A stretch of 64,000 nucleotides of DNA from Bacteriovorax sp037444575 (GTDB lineage Bacteria; Bdellovibrionota; Bacteriovoracia; Bacteriovoracales; Bacteriovoracaceae). The position numbers and the translations under genes were made by a program. Positions within the stretch are counted from its first letter, which is position 1, and each line of letters starts with the position of its first letter. A model generated the notes under the pieces. The model saw only the letters and a list, made by a program, of their open reading frames with translations. It searched no databases and had not been told where the DNA came from. The stretch is from the NCBI GenBank assembly GCA_037444575.1, contig JBBIME010000011.1, forward strand, positions 133,520 through 197,519. Direction: 5' to 3'. This document shows, piece by piece, positions 45,192 through 54,454 of this stretch.

Positions 45192-47177
45192 TTATTTGTT
45201 TAAATATAGTTTCATAGAGATTATTTTATTTGAGTCGCGTATTTCATCGATCAGTCTTTTTATATCCAACAGCTCTTTGATGTCGTCTGCATAATATTCT
45301 TTAACCATTGTGACAATTTTTCTTTCGATGTCTGTTACTTCTTTTATCTCTGATTCATGTCTTTCAAAATCCTCATCTGATAATGTCAGTGGGATCCCGT
45401 AATTATTGTCAATAGACTTTAATCTTGAATCTTTTCTTTTGCTGTTCCATTCACGGATTAAGTTTCCAATTTCAGATTGCTCTTTTTCACGATCTTCTAA
45501 AAAACTCCCAACTTTCTCATCTATTAAATGTTGTTTTACTGTCAGAGTTGCTTGGGCAAGTATGGATAGTCTACTTAGCTTGCTTTTTGCTTCGTTATTA
45601 ACTCCCATGTCGAGGATGGTTTTATAAGAATCACCAATTTGCTCAGCGGAGACACTCTCAAGAGATTTTTTGATCTCTTTAGATTTGCTTGTTTTTCCTA
45701 TGCTCAAGAGTTCGTTAGCAATACTTGTTAAGAGCTCTGTATCGCTTGAGAAGAAAATTCCATCTTTACGGGCCTTGTCTAAGTCTTTAAAGTAATTTTT
45801 GTCTGATAATTTACTGTCAATAATTTTAGTCATCAAAGAATAAGGTTTTACAATGCTTCCATAGCTTACAGGATGTTCATTTAAAGCAGATTGTAAGAGC
45901 TCATTGGATTCTGAAGCACAATTGTTTGATATAAATTTGTAGTCCCCAACATATTCCCAATAATTTTCTAATACCTTGTAAAGAAATTGTTCTTTCTCTG
46001 CTTTTGAGAAGTGGATAGGGAGGCTGTAAAGATCTCTAAGTTCTCCCATGTTGTATTCTTCTACGACATTTGGAAAAGAGAGCATGTAAAGGATAGAGTC
46101 GTATCCTCCAATTAATCCTTTGATTGTATTTGTCTTAATGTCAGAAACGTTAGCTCTGTAACTTAAAACTACGTGGTATAATTTGTCTTTTAAGCAGTTC
46201 TCATCAACTTTTGTTCGAAATGGTGCACAGACAACAAGCCTATACATCGCGTGTCCAAATCCCGAAATAAGCTGGTCGCCTCCTGAAGCTAATAGATAAT
46301 CAACTCGGTAAACTCTTTCAGGTGAGATATCTACAACAGATCTTTTATCATCAAGAATAATTTTTGAGTTGATGCTACAGTTAATATCTGAGAAAGGAAC
46401 ATACTCGAAATGGTTTGCATAGTAATGATAATAAGAAGGTCGCTTGCATTTATACTCAGGATCCATGATAAAAAATTCAAAATTAACAGCAAAATGCTCT
46501 TCTAAGTTTTTATATTCGTAAGCGTCCGGAGATCTTTTTGATGATAAATTCTTGGCCTTGTTAAAAAAGAGATATTTTGTTTTCCAGTTAGATAACTTAT
46601 AAAAGCTATTTAACCCGGTGACTGTATTTTTATCGCTTTCATTAATCAAACCTCTGCAATCTTCACCTAAAGTGGCATTTCCACTACAAGCGTTTAACTT
46701 ACCAAGATAATCTTTTGCTCTTATTTTTTTATGATCATAGATGTGAGATAGTTCGTGTAAAATAGTAGCCATGGCCTGACGGTAATAGTTCTTGTGTCCA
46801 CAATTAAATTGAATTGCGTTTTCTTCGCCCTTTAAAATTTCTGGTAGAAATAATTGAGAGATATTAATGATATTTGGTTTAAGTTGATTAACCTGTCCAA
46901 GAAGCACATTTTCTGGCTTTTCACATTTGTTTTTCGATAGAGCTATGATTCCTTTGTTTTGTTCAAAATCCACAAAGTTAATAATGATTTTTTCTTTGAG
47001 TGCCTCTTTTATAACAGGAGGAACGCGATCTTCCGTTTCTTTTAAAAAGCGAGTAATGGCATCTTTATTTTTTGCGGCAATATTTTTGTCTTCAAGGCCA
47101 AAGAGACTTAGCTCGCTATTGCTAGCATAAGAGTAGTTTTGAATGCTAACTAAAAGAAATAGCACGAAGAATTTCAT
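45192..47177 (-). CDS. Exported DUF4105 (Lnb N-terminal-like) protein with HExxH motif
   Basis: The 661-residue protein has a signal peptide of about 18 residues. An N-terminal part carries ILHELSHIYDH near residue 140, an HExxH zinc motif. The middle (about 285-440) fits DUF4105/Lnb N-terminal domain: VYRVDYLLASGG, FGHAMYRLVVC, ILYMLSFPNVVEEYN and KFISNNCASES, with His and Cys that form the presumed active pair of that family. The last 200 residues are helical and charged. Family members are periplasmic and often near lipid or lipoprotein genes; the function is not known. Confidence 0.78.
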   Translation of the reverse strand: MKFFVLFLLVSIQNYSYASNSELSLFGLEDKNIAAKNKDAITRFLKETEDRVPPVIKEALKEKIIINFVDFEQNKGIIALSKNKCEKPENVLLGQVNQLKPNIINISQLFLPEILKGEENAIQFNCGHKNYYRQAMATILHELSHIYDHKKIRAKDYLGKLNACSGNATLGEDCRGLINESDKNTVTGLNSFYKLSNWKTKYLFFNKAKNLSSKRSPDAYEYKNLEEHFAVNFEFFIMDPEYKCKRPSYYHYYANHFEYVPFSDINCSINSKIILDDKRSVVDISPERVYRVDYLLASGGDQLISGFGHAMYRLVVCAPFRTKVDENCLKDKLYHVVLSYRANVSDIKTNTIKGLIGGYDSILYMLSFPNVVEEYNMGELRDLYSLPIHFSKAEKEQFLYKVLENYWEYVGDYKFISNNCASESNELLQSALNEHPVSYGSIVKPYSLMTKIIDSKLSDKNYFKDLDKARKDGIFFSSDTELLTSIANELLSIGKTSKSKEIKKSLESVSAEQIGDSYKTILDMGVNNEAKSKLSRLSILAQATLTVKQHLIDEKVGSFLEDREKEQSEIGNLIREWNSKRKDSRLKSIDNNYGIPLTLSDEDFERHESEIKEVTDIERKIVTMVKEYYADDIKELLDIKRLIDEIRDSNKIISMKLYLNK

Positions 47178-47325
47178 TAGTTGCTCCCTAGCTAGTCACC
47201 TGTACAAAGATTAGACATTGTTTAGTCATAACAAGCTGATCTTTTGTTTAAAAATTATTCACTAACTCATAGTGCAATTCTTAAACCAACGAGTGGCAAG
47301 GAGATGGGGATGTCCTATTAAGAAC

Positions 47326-47844
47326 TTATCGCATCACTAGCTCTTTTGCTCCGACGACACCGATAAGTGGGACTTTATTAGCGTGGGCAAGGATTTTATT
47401 TATGATTTTGCCATGGGAAAATAGTTTCCAGCTTTCTTTGTCTTTTGCCAGATGCAATTCGTAACTTCTTCTTTTTCCCGTGATAATATTATACAAGATA
47501 TCGATTGTGATCATTCCCCCTTGTTCTACATCGAAGTTTTCGGGAGTAATTTTAGCGAAAGTTCGTTTCCCTTTTTTATTGAATACAATTCCTTCTTTAA
47601 TAAATGACTTAATTTCAAGAGAGTCCCTCTTTGTTAATTTTGAATTACTGAAATTATCGATGAAAAATGTTTTAAGAGTTTGAGTTTCATCGCTCGTATC
47701 AACAATGAGCTTGTAGTAATCACTGTCAATATCAGTAGTCACTGTTGCAAGGATTTGTTCTGATGCCTTAGAGCGTGGGGCCCAACTTAAAATAAATAAT
47801 GCAATAAGAAGAGATAGAAAAAGAAGTTTGTTGTTTGCAGACAT
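47326..47844 (-). CDS. Exported protein of unknown function
   Basis: ATG 47844 is preferred because it sits four bases after AAAGGGAG; the 172-residue product has a signal peptide ending ASE near residue 28. The rest alternates beta strands and short helices (DYYKLIVDTSD, FFIDNFSNSK, TIDILYNIITG), which suggests a small alpha/beta periplasmic domain. No family recognised. It stands alone between intergenic gaps of about 100 and 150 bases. Confidence 0.6.
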   Translation of the reverse strand: MSANNKLLFLSLLIALFILSWAPRSKASEQILATVTTDIDSDYYKLIVDTSDETQTLKTFFIDNFSNSKLTKRDSLEIKSFIKEGIVFNKKGKRTFAKITPENFDVEQGGMITIDILYNIITGKRRSYELHLAKDKESWKLFSHGKIINKILAHANKVPLIGVVGAKELVMR

Positions 47845-47950
47845 GATTCTCCCTTTGGACATGTGTGATTGCCAAAGGGTTATTAATCAAATTTCCCTGC
47901 AGATGAAAAATACAAAATGCGTATTGAATTGATAGGAATAGTGAATGAGT

Positions 47951-49084
47951 CTAGTCGTTGCCTGGGCCTTTGGCGTGATAGGCCTTTCTCTTTCTAATCC
48001 CTGGTCTGGTTATTTCCATTCTTGGATTTGGATACATGAGTTTAACAACATTATTAACCGCAACAGGTTTGCCAAATTTTATTGATTTAAATATTGCTTC
48101 AATTACCTTGATATCAGCAATCCCTTGAGCAGCGCTAGGTTCAGGATTTTTGTTTTTGATAATGCAATCAGAAAAATAAATGATCTCTGCTGAAAATTGA
48201 TCACGTTTTTTATAGTTTTTTGTTTGTTCCTTAAATATTCCTCTTCCCGCAGTAAAGACACTCAATTTCATGGCGCTGTCATATTTATAAGCGTTTTGAA
48301 GTCGCAATCTTCCATGTGTTCCAATAATTTCATAATCAGAGGTTTCAAAAGCTCCTAAGCTTACAGTGAAAGTTGCAAGTCTTTCCTTCGGAAAACGCAT
48401 AACGACTGAAGCTGCCTCATCACAATTACTAAATCTTATGTCGCCGCTTTCAGCGGTCAATGCCATGACTTCTATCGGCTCATCTCTAAATAAGCACCGA
48501 GCGGCATTAATACAATAGATGCCAATATCATATAGGGCACCACCTCCAACTTTTGTATCGCAAAGTCTAATGTTGTTTCTATCTTTAATTTGGAAACTAA
48601 ATGAAGAGTTAAAGAATTTTAGATCACCTAATTTTCCTTGTCTGGATATTTTCATTGCTTCTAAGTTAGCAGCTTCGAAATGGAGACGATAGGCGATCAT
48701 TAATTTGATTTTATTTCTTCTCGCGACTTGATCCATGTGGACACAGTCTTCTTTTGTAACGGCCATTGGTTCTTCACATAGGACATCGATATGATATTTG
48801 GCAGCTAATTCAACAATTTCTCGGTGAGTATCATTTGGAGTTGAAACATAGAGAGCATCAATCTCTCCACTCGCAAGACATTCTTCTAGTTGATTAAAAA
48901 GATATTTCTGCTTAATTCTGTATCTTTTCGAGAGGAGTGTTAATTTTTTTTGATCCTCAGAAATAAGGGCCACCAGTTCTGAGTTTGAATTTGCATTCTT
49001 GAAAGCTGGAAGAATTGCTGTTTGAGCAATATGACCAAGCCCTACAACACCATAGCGAATTTTTTTAATTTGTTTTGCTTTCAT
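47951..49084 (-). CDS. Gfo/Idh/MocA-family oxidoreductase, second copy
   Basis: ATG 49084 follows GGAGG. The 377-residue enzyme has Rossmann motif GVVGLGHIAQ near 12-21, the catalytic block CEEPMAV (EEP replacing the usual EKP, so the Lys is absent), and GGGALYDIGIYC with Asp in the expected position. This resembles glucose-fructose oxidoreductase-like members. It ends in a basic tail. It is far from the cyclitol cluster and shows no operon partner. The EKP Lys substitution may lower or alter dehydrogenase activity. Confidence 0.85.
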   Translation of the reverse strand: MKAKQIKKIRYGVVGLGHIAQTAILPAFKNANSNSELVALISEDQKKLTLLSKRYRIKQKYLFNQLEECLASGEIDALYVSTPNDTHREIVELAAKYHIDVLCEEPMAVTKEDCVHMDQVARRNKIKLMIAYRLHFEAANLEAMKISRQGKLGDLKFFNSSFSFQIKDRNNIRLCDTKVGGGALYDIGIYCINAARCLFRDEPIEVMALTAESGDIRFSNCDEAASVVMRFPKERLATFTVSLGAFETSDYEIIGTHGRLRLQNAYKYDSAMKLSVFTAGRGIFKEQTKNYKKRDQFSAEIIYFSDCIIKNKNPEPSAAQGIADIKVIEAIFKSIKFGKPVAVNNVVKLMYPNPRMEITRPGIRKRKAYHAKGPGND

Positions 49085-49247
49085 CCATTCCTCCATGACC
49101 AATCACCTTGATCAGATATGGTGTGTCTTACCATTTTTAAATGAGCAATAGTAGTGCCAAGAATGCTCCGTGTGGTTTGACCCTTGAGCATAAAAAACTC
49201 GGGGCATTTGTAGTCACGTTGGGAAAACTGTCTGGGAAAATTGCTCG

Positions 49248-49276
49248 TTGAGCGATTGGTTTTGGAGTTATATAAA
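49248..49276 (+). promoter_or_regulatory. Candidate sigma70-type promoter for the Ku-LigD operon
   Basis: TTGAGC (49248-49253) and TATAAA (49271-49276) are 17 bases apart. The Ku start codon follows 23 bases after the -10 box, with AGAGGAGG in between, giving a very short leader. The -10 matches five of six consensus bases and the -35 four of six. Confidence 0.5.
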
Positions 49277-49298
49277 AATTATTAGAGGAGGATCTTTT

Positions 49299-50135
49299 AT
49301 GAGGTCAAATATCTGGAAAGGGTCTTTGAGTTTTGGTCTTCTCAATATTCCAGTTCAATTGATGAAGGCTGACGAAGAGAAAGATCTTCATTTTTCTCTC
49401 CTTGATCAAAATGATCTATCTCCCATTCACTATAAAAAAATAAATGCGAAGACTGGAAAAGAGGTTCCCTACAAGAGGATCGTGAAGGGGTACGAGTATA
49501 AAAAGAATGAATATGTGGTCATGGAAGAAAAAGATTTTAAAGCGGCCAACGTGGAAGCCACAAGAACAATAGATATAGAGAATTTTGTCAACATTGACGA
49601 TGTGGACTTAATGTTTTTAGAGAAGCCTTATTATCTTGTACCAGAAAAAAATGGCGAGAAAGGATATTTTCTGCTTTGTGAGGCCATGAAAAAAAGTAAC
49701 AAAGCAGCTGTAGGGAAAGTAGTCATTAGAACAAAACAACATTTGGCCCTTATTATGGTTCGAGGAGATTACCTTGTCTTGGAGATCATGCGCTTTGCCC
49801 ATGAAGTGCTTGAAACTTCCGAGGTTGAATATTTTGATTCAATTAAAAGAATAAAGTTTACTGCTAAAGAAATACAAATGGCTATGGATCTCATCGATGG
49901 GATGACGGAGAAGTGGAAACCAGATCAATATAAGGATACTTATTTTTCCGATTTAAAGAAAATCATCGCTAAAAAAATTAAAGCAGGTAAGGGAAAAATT
50001 ATCGAATATGAAGAGCCAGCTCCTCTAAAAACAGCCAGCAATGTAATTGATTTGATGCCCTTACTTAAAAAAAGTCTTGAGAGCAAAAAGCATCCTAAAA
50101 AAAATCATAATCAAAAAAAGAAGAAAAGAGCATGA
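49299..50135 (+). CDS. ku: Ku homologue for non-homologous end joining
   Basis: The 278-residue protein starts at ATG 49299, seven bases after AGAGGAGG. It has the bacterial Ku core: IWKGSLSFGLLNIPVQL at the N-terminus, HFSLLDQND, PYKRIVKGYEY, IDIENFVNIDDVD and YYLVPEK, and a C-terminal region ending in a Lys-rich tail (KKHPKKNHNQKKKK) that often helps DNA binding and LigD recruitment. It forms a homodimer ring on DNA ends. Its stop overlaps the next gene by 4 bases, so the three end-joining genes form one operon. Confidence 0.94.
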   Translation: MRSNIWKGSLSFGLLNIPVQLMKADEEKDLHFSLLDQNDLSPIHYKKINAKTGKEVPYKRIVKGYEYKKNEYVVMEEKDFKAANVEATRTIDIENFVNIDDVDLMFLEKPYYLVPEKNGEKGYFLLCEAMKKSNKAAVGKVVIRTKQHLALIMVRGDYLVLEIMRFAHEVLETSEVEYFDSIKRIKFTAKEIQMAMDLIDGMTEKWKPDQYKDTYFSDLKKIIAKKIKAGKGKIIEYEEPAPLKTASNVIDLMPLLKKSLESKKHPKKNHNQKKKKRA

Positions 50136-50623
50136 AGACTTCATTGAAAGGGTATGCAAAAAAAAGAAATTTTAATGTCACCAGAGAACCACGAGGTGAA
50201 AAAAATGAAAAGCTATCTCTTAAAAAGAAGAAATTAATCTTTGTCGTTCAGGAACATCATGCAAGTCACTTACATTATGATTTTCGCTTAGAGCTTGATG
50301 GGGTATTAAAAAGTTGGGCCATCCCCAAAGGTCCGTCAATGCATCCAGAGGACAAAAGACTCGCTGTTGAAGTCGAAGATCACCCACTAGCATATGCTCA
50401 TTTTCATGGAACGATACCTAAAGGAGAATATGGAGCTGGAGAAGTGTTGATTTGGGATGAGGGAACATGGAACGAAAAAGGGGATGCTCATTCAGGATTA
50501 GAAAAAGGTAAACTTGAATTTACACTATTAGGCAAAAAGCTTAAAGGAGAGTTTGTTTTAGTGAGAATGCCTGATCGTGGAAATGGCAAACACAATTGGC
50601 TTTTGATGAAAAAAAAAGAATAA
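50132..50623 (+). CDS. LigD 3'-phosphoesterase (PE) domain as separate protein
   Basis: The 163-residue protein matches the LigD PE domain: QEHHASHLHYDFRLE (metal-binding His and Asp), WAIPKGPS, HPLAYAHFHGTIPKGEYGAGEV and a C-terminal lobe ending NWLLMKKK. It removes 3' phosphates or ribonucleotides at breaks before ligation. In many bacteria this is fused to the ligase and polymerase; here it is a free protein, followed 2 bases on by a ligase-polymerase gene. It overlaps the Ku gene by 4 bases. Confidence 0.93.
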   Translation: MKTSLKGYAKKRNFNVTREPRGEKNEKLSLKKKKLIFVVQEHHASHLHYDFRLELDGVLKSWAIPKGPSMHPEDKRLAVEVEDHPLAYAHFHGTIPKGEYGAGEVLIWDEGTWNEKGDAHSGLEKGKLEFTLLGKKLKGEFVLVRMPDRGNGKHNWLLMKKKE

Positions 50624-50625
50624 CT

Positions 50626-52440
50626 ATGGCCAAAGCAAAATGGCCAGGATTTATTTCACCTCAATTGGCACTTTTGGTGGATTCTCCTCCAGAAGAAAGT
50701 AATTACATTCATGAAATTAAGTTCGATGGCTATCGCCTTCAGACACAAATTAAAAATGGAAAGGCAAAGCTCCTTACAAGACATGGTCACGATTGGAGTG
50801 AAAAATTTCCAACTCTTATTAAAGCATTAAATGGATTAAAATTAAATAATGCCATTTTTGACGGTGAAGCTGTTGTTCTTGATAGCAAAGGGAGAAGTCA
50901 CTTTTCACTTCTGCAAGAGGCCCTCTCAAACAATGATGATTCTAAAATATTAATTTATCTGTTTGATTTGTTTTATTTAGACGGAGAGGATTTACGCGAA
51001 CTTCCTCTTAGTGAAAGAAAAGAAAAATTAAAAAACATAATACCAAATAATCATTCAGTTATTCGTTTTACTGAAGATGTGAAGAAAGATGCAGAGGGAT
51101 TTTATAAACTTGCATGCCTTCATAATCTTGAAGGAATTATCTCCAAAGATTCATCCGCTCCTTATTTCAAGGGACGAAGTCAACTTTGGCTCAAATCCAA
51201 ATGCACAAAAAGACAAGAACTCATCATTGGTGGATTTACGACCGGAAAAGGGAGTCGGGAGATCGGAAGAGCGGCCCTTCTCCTTGGAGTTAATGAAAAG
51301 AATAAATTTCGCTATGTAGGAAAAGTAGGGACTGGCTTTAACCAGCAGATGTTAAAAAAATTGAAATCAAAGGTTGAAAAATTAGAGCGTAAAAAATCTG
51401 CCTTTGATATTAATATTCCAAAAGGAAAAAATATTCACTGGATAAAACCTGAACTTGTTGCCGAGGTGAGCTTTACAGAGTGGACAAGGGAAGGTTCCCT
51501 TCGTCATCCTGTTTTTCTTGGGCTTCGTGAAGATAAAGAAGCTAATGAAGTCTTAAAAGAAGAAACTCACCATGATGAAGAGGTTATTCTATCTCACCCT
51601 AAGAAAGTTCTATTTTTAAAAGAAAAAATAACTAAAACAGACATTGCTAATTATTATGAGCAAGTTGAAAAGTGGATTCTTCCACATATCAGCAATAGAC
51701 CACTCTCACTACTTCGTTGCCCGAATGGGACGTCTCGACAATGCTTTTATCAAAAACATCCGCAGATGATGGATGTAGAAAAGTTTTTTAAAACTTTTAA
51801 AGTAAAAGAGGAAACTAAAACAACTATTCAAATGGCACTTGATTCCAAAGTAGGGTTAAAGCAAGTTGTTCAGATGAATGCGTTTGAGATTCATGTCTGG
51901 AATTGTCATTATGATCAATTGATGTATCCAGATCAAATCGTTATAGACTTTGATCCCGATCCTGATATTGTTTTTTCTCAGGTTGTACATGCTGCGAATG
52001 TTTTAAAAACAATGTTAGAGAAATTAAATCTTAAAAGTTTTGTAAAACTTACTGGTGGAAATGGGCTTCATGTCCATATACCAATAGAACCTCTATATAC
52101 ATGGAGAGAAATAAAATCATTTTCGCGAGCACTGGCATTGATGATGGTTGAAATAAATCCCAGTCTTTATGTTGCTGTTTCGACAAAGAAGTTACGCAAA
52201 GGAAAAATTTTCATAGATTATTTACGTAATTTATTTGGTTCCACGGCAGTTGCTCCTTACTCTCTGCGTGCGCGAGAGATTAGTTCTGTGGCCATGCCAG
52301 TAAGTTGGAGTGAACTTTCAAAAATTAAAAGTTCTAAGCAATTCACCTTAAAGAAAGCTCTTTTAAAAATAAAAAATAGAAAAAGCGATCCTTGGAAGAA
52401 TTTCTTTTTAATCAAACAAAAAATTCCACTCTTCCATTAA
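50626..52440 (+). CDS. ligD: LigD DNA ligase-polymerase fusion
   Basis: The 604-residue enzyme has the ATP-dependent ligase domain first (about 1-310): nucleophile K32 in EIKFDGYR, then DGEAVV, EGIISK and WLKSK. The polymerase (PolDom, primase-like) domain spans about 325-600 with LLRCPNGT, IDFDPDPD for the metal Asp pair and LTGGNGLHVHIP. So domain order is LIG-POL with the PE domain on a separate gene. It seals Ku-bound double-strand breaks and adds nucleotides at ends. The start codon follows the PE stop by 2 bases. The first residues (MAKAKWPGF) fit ligase N-termini. Confidence 0.93.
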   Translation: MAKAKWPGFISPQLALLVDSPPEESNYIHEIKFDGYRLQTQIKNGKAKLLTRHGHDWSEKFPTLIKALNGLKLNNAIFDGEAVVLDSKGRSHFSLLQEALSNNDDSKILIYLFDLFYLDGEDLRELPLSERKEKLKNIIPNNHSVIRFTEDVKKDAEGFYKLACLHNLEGIISKDSSAPYFKGRSQLWLKSKCTKRQELIIGGFTTGKGSREIGRAALLLGVNEKNKFRYVGKVGTGFNQQMLKKLKSKVEKLERKKSAFDINIPKGKNIHWIKPELVAEVSFTEWTREGSLRHPVFLGLREDKEANEVLKEETHHDEEVILSHPKKVLFLKEKITKTDIANYYEQVEKWILPHISNRPLSLLRCPNGTSRQCFYQKHPQMMDVEKFFKTFKVKEETKTTIQMALDSKVGLKQVVQMNAFEIHVWNCHYDQLMYPDQIVIDFDPDPDIVFSQVVHAANVLKTMLEKLNLKSFVKLTGGNGLHVHIPIEPLYTWREIKSFSRALALMMVEINPSLYVAVSTKKLRKGKIFIDYLRNLFGSTAVAPYSLRAREISSVAMPVSWSELSKIKSSKQFTLKKALLKIKNRKSDPWKNFFLIKQKIPLFH

Positions 52441-52445
52441 GTATA

Positions 52446-54074
52446 TTAGATAGTATCAATGGTGGGTTCTTTCCAGACTCTGATCGCATCAGGAGGAGGC
52501 ATTGCTCCCACTTTTATAGGGGATAAATCTAAACATGATGGTCCTTCAATAACTTTTCCAGCACAATCAAAACGAGATCCATGACAAGGGCAATCCCAAG
52601 ATTTTTCGGCCGAGTTCCATCTTACAATTCCTCCTAAGTGAGGGCAGACAGCTGAATTCAAAGTTAAGTTTCCATAATTGTCTTTATAGGCAGCGATAAT
52701 TTGAAGTCCATCGCGATAGACAACTCCTTCGCCTTCGATGAGTTCTTCGATGTCGCCTTCTTGAGTTTCCAAAAACCAATCTTTGTATTGAGCAATGGTG
52801 TTAGCATTCTCTTTAAAATAAGCCCCGGCAGTACTTAAGCGAATGCGAGATGGGCTATATAAATGTTCCCATGGATTTTCTCGACCTAAGATCAGATCAG
52901 TGATTAGCATTCCTGCAATCGTTGAGTAGGTCATTCCATTTCCAGAGTGTCCTGTGATGACATAGACATTTTTTTTATCCAATGGATTGTGTCCAATATA
53001 GGCAAGTCCATCAACAGGTTTCATAACATGCCCAGACCATCTGTAAAGAATTCTTCCGGCGTCCGGAAATCTTTTTCTTGTCCAGTTTTCTAGTCTTGTA
53101 TAACAGTGTTCTGGATTATCTTTTTGTCCAGTTTTATGGTCTTCACCACCGACAAGCAAAATTTCATGTGAGTGCATATCTTCTTTTACTAAACGAATAT
53201 AGTGATACGGATCACCATTATCCCAATATAGGCCTTTAATGATTTTTGATTTTGGAACTTCTACGCCAATCACATAGGTTCGGTATGAAGATTGTTTTGT
53301 ATGAATGGCAACGAGATCGTTTATTGGACTGTTGGTTGCTACTACAATTGATTCGCATGTAACAATATGATCATTTTGTAATTTAACATAGGCATTATCT
53401 CCACCATGAACTTCGATTACATGTGAATTGGTAAAAATTTTCCCGCCTCTTTTTTCAATAATTTCGGCCAGCGCCTTAAGGTATTTTAATGGATGAACTT
53501 GAAGTTGGTTTGGAAAACAAAGTGCCGGACCTGGATCAAAAGATTGAAGTGGAATTTTATCTGTTGTGTATACATCTAAAAGACCAGCTCTTTGAATGGC
53601 CTCTAGTTCTTTATTAAAATACTCTTGACTCTTTTCTCGATTACTTTGAAGACTGTAGTTAGGAATTTCATCATTGGCAGTGAAGAGATATCCATTGACT
53701 CTCTCCATTTCGCAATCAATATTTTCTTTGGTGATAATTTCAACTGCTTTTTTTATAGCGGTTTCATGGCTTTCAGCTGCCAACTTCGCCCCTTTTTCTC
53801 CGTGATGTTTCTCAAGTTGATAGTAGCGTTCATCGAGAGAATAGGTAAATTGCGCAGTTGTTCTTCCGGTTTGACCACTTCCAATTTCAAAACCTTCTAG
53901 AACACATACTTTTCTTCCTTCTTGCTGGAGAAGGTATGCTGTTGTTAGACCAGCTAACCCTCCACCAATGATACATACGTCAACATCGATGTCTTCAGAG
54001 AGAGTTGCATAGGTTGGCATATCGATGGATTGCATCCAATGCGAAACACTTTCTCCGTGATGTAGTGTGATCAT
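52446..54074 (-). CDS. FAD-dependent oxidoreductase with C-terminal Rieske domain
   Basis: The 542-residue protein has a DAO-type FAD domain: DVCIIGGGLAGLTTAYLL near residue 31-48, and late FAD contact TGHSGNGMTY. The C-terminal 90 residues are a Rieske iron-sulfur domain with CPHLGG and CPCHGSRF, which supply the two Cys and two His ligands. This architecture is known in uncharacterised DAO-Rieske proteins. There is no signal peptide. Its start overlaps the end of the GlsB-like gene by 4 bases. Substrate unknown. Confidence 0.9.
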   Translation of the reverse strand: MITLHHGESVSHWMQSIDMPTYATLSEDIDVDVCIIGGGLAGLTTAYLLQQEGRKVCVLEGFEIGSGQTGRTTAQFTYSLDERYYQLEKHHGEKGAKLAAESHETAIKKAVEIITKENIDCEMERVNGYLFTANDEIPNYSLQSNREKSQEYFNKELEAIQRAGLLDVYTTDKIPLQSFDPGPALCFPNQLQVHPLKYLKALAEIIEKRGGKIFTNSHVIEVHGGDNAYVKLQNDHIVTCESIVVATNSPINDLVAIHTKQSSYRTYVIGVEVPKSKIIKGLYWDNGDPYHYIRLVKEDMHSHEILLVGGEDHKTGQKDNPEHCYTRLENWTRKRFPDAGRILYRWSGHVMKPVDGLAYIGHNPLDKKNVYVITGHSGNGMTYSTIAGMLITDLILGRENPWEHLYSPSRIRLSTAGAYFKENANTIAQYKDWFLETQEGDIEELIEGEGVVYRDGLQIIAAYKDNYGNLTLNSAVCPHLGGIVRWNSAEKSWDCPCHGSRFDCAGKVIEGPSCLDLSPIKVGAMPPPDAIRVWKEPTIDTI

Positions 54075-54325
54075 AAGGCCTTCCTGTTAGAAGAGTAGAT
54101 CATTATAGGAGTGAGGAAAACGAGTGAACCGATAAAGCATGAAGAAAGGGATCCCCAAAAACTATGGATGGGAATTGTGATATTCTTGTAAATAATTAAA
54201 CCAACAAATGAACCAACCGTTGCGACAAGCAGATTAAGAGCGTATCCTAGGCCATGTCCTTCAATAAAAATATTGGCCAGCCAGGCAAAAAATAATCCAA
54301 CGATCAAAACAACAAATATATCCAT
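54071..54325 (-). CDS. Small membrane protein, GlsB/YeaQ-like
   Basis: The 84-residue product from ATG 54325 has three hydrophobic helices: FVVLIVGLFFAWLANIFIEG, YALNLLVATVGSFVGLIIY and SSCFIGSLVFLTPIMIY. Length and glycine-rich second helix recall the transglycosylase-associated family, but the match is weaker than that of the copy at 37789. The gene is coupled to the DAO-Rieske gene (4-base overlap), so both may serve the same stress or envelope function. Confidence 0.6.
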   Translation of the reverse strand: MDIFVVLIVGLFFAWLANIFIEGHGLGYALNLLVATVGSFVGLIIYKNITIPIHSFWGSLSSCFIGSLVFLTPIMIYSSNRKAL

Positions 54326-54454
54326 AAGAGTTTCTCCCATGACTTTTGCTCATCATATTGAAGGATGCTCTTAATCATTACGGAAGAAAAATATATAAAA
54401 GATATAAGCATTATAATCTTGCTTTATGAGTCATAGCATTTCATAATTTCGACC

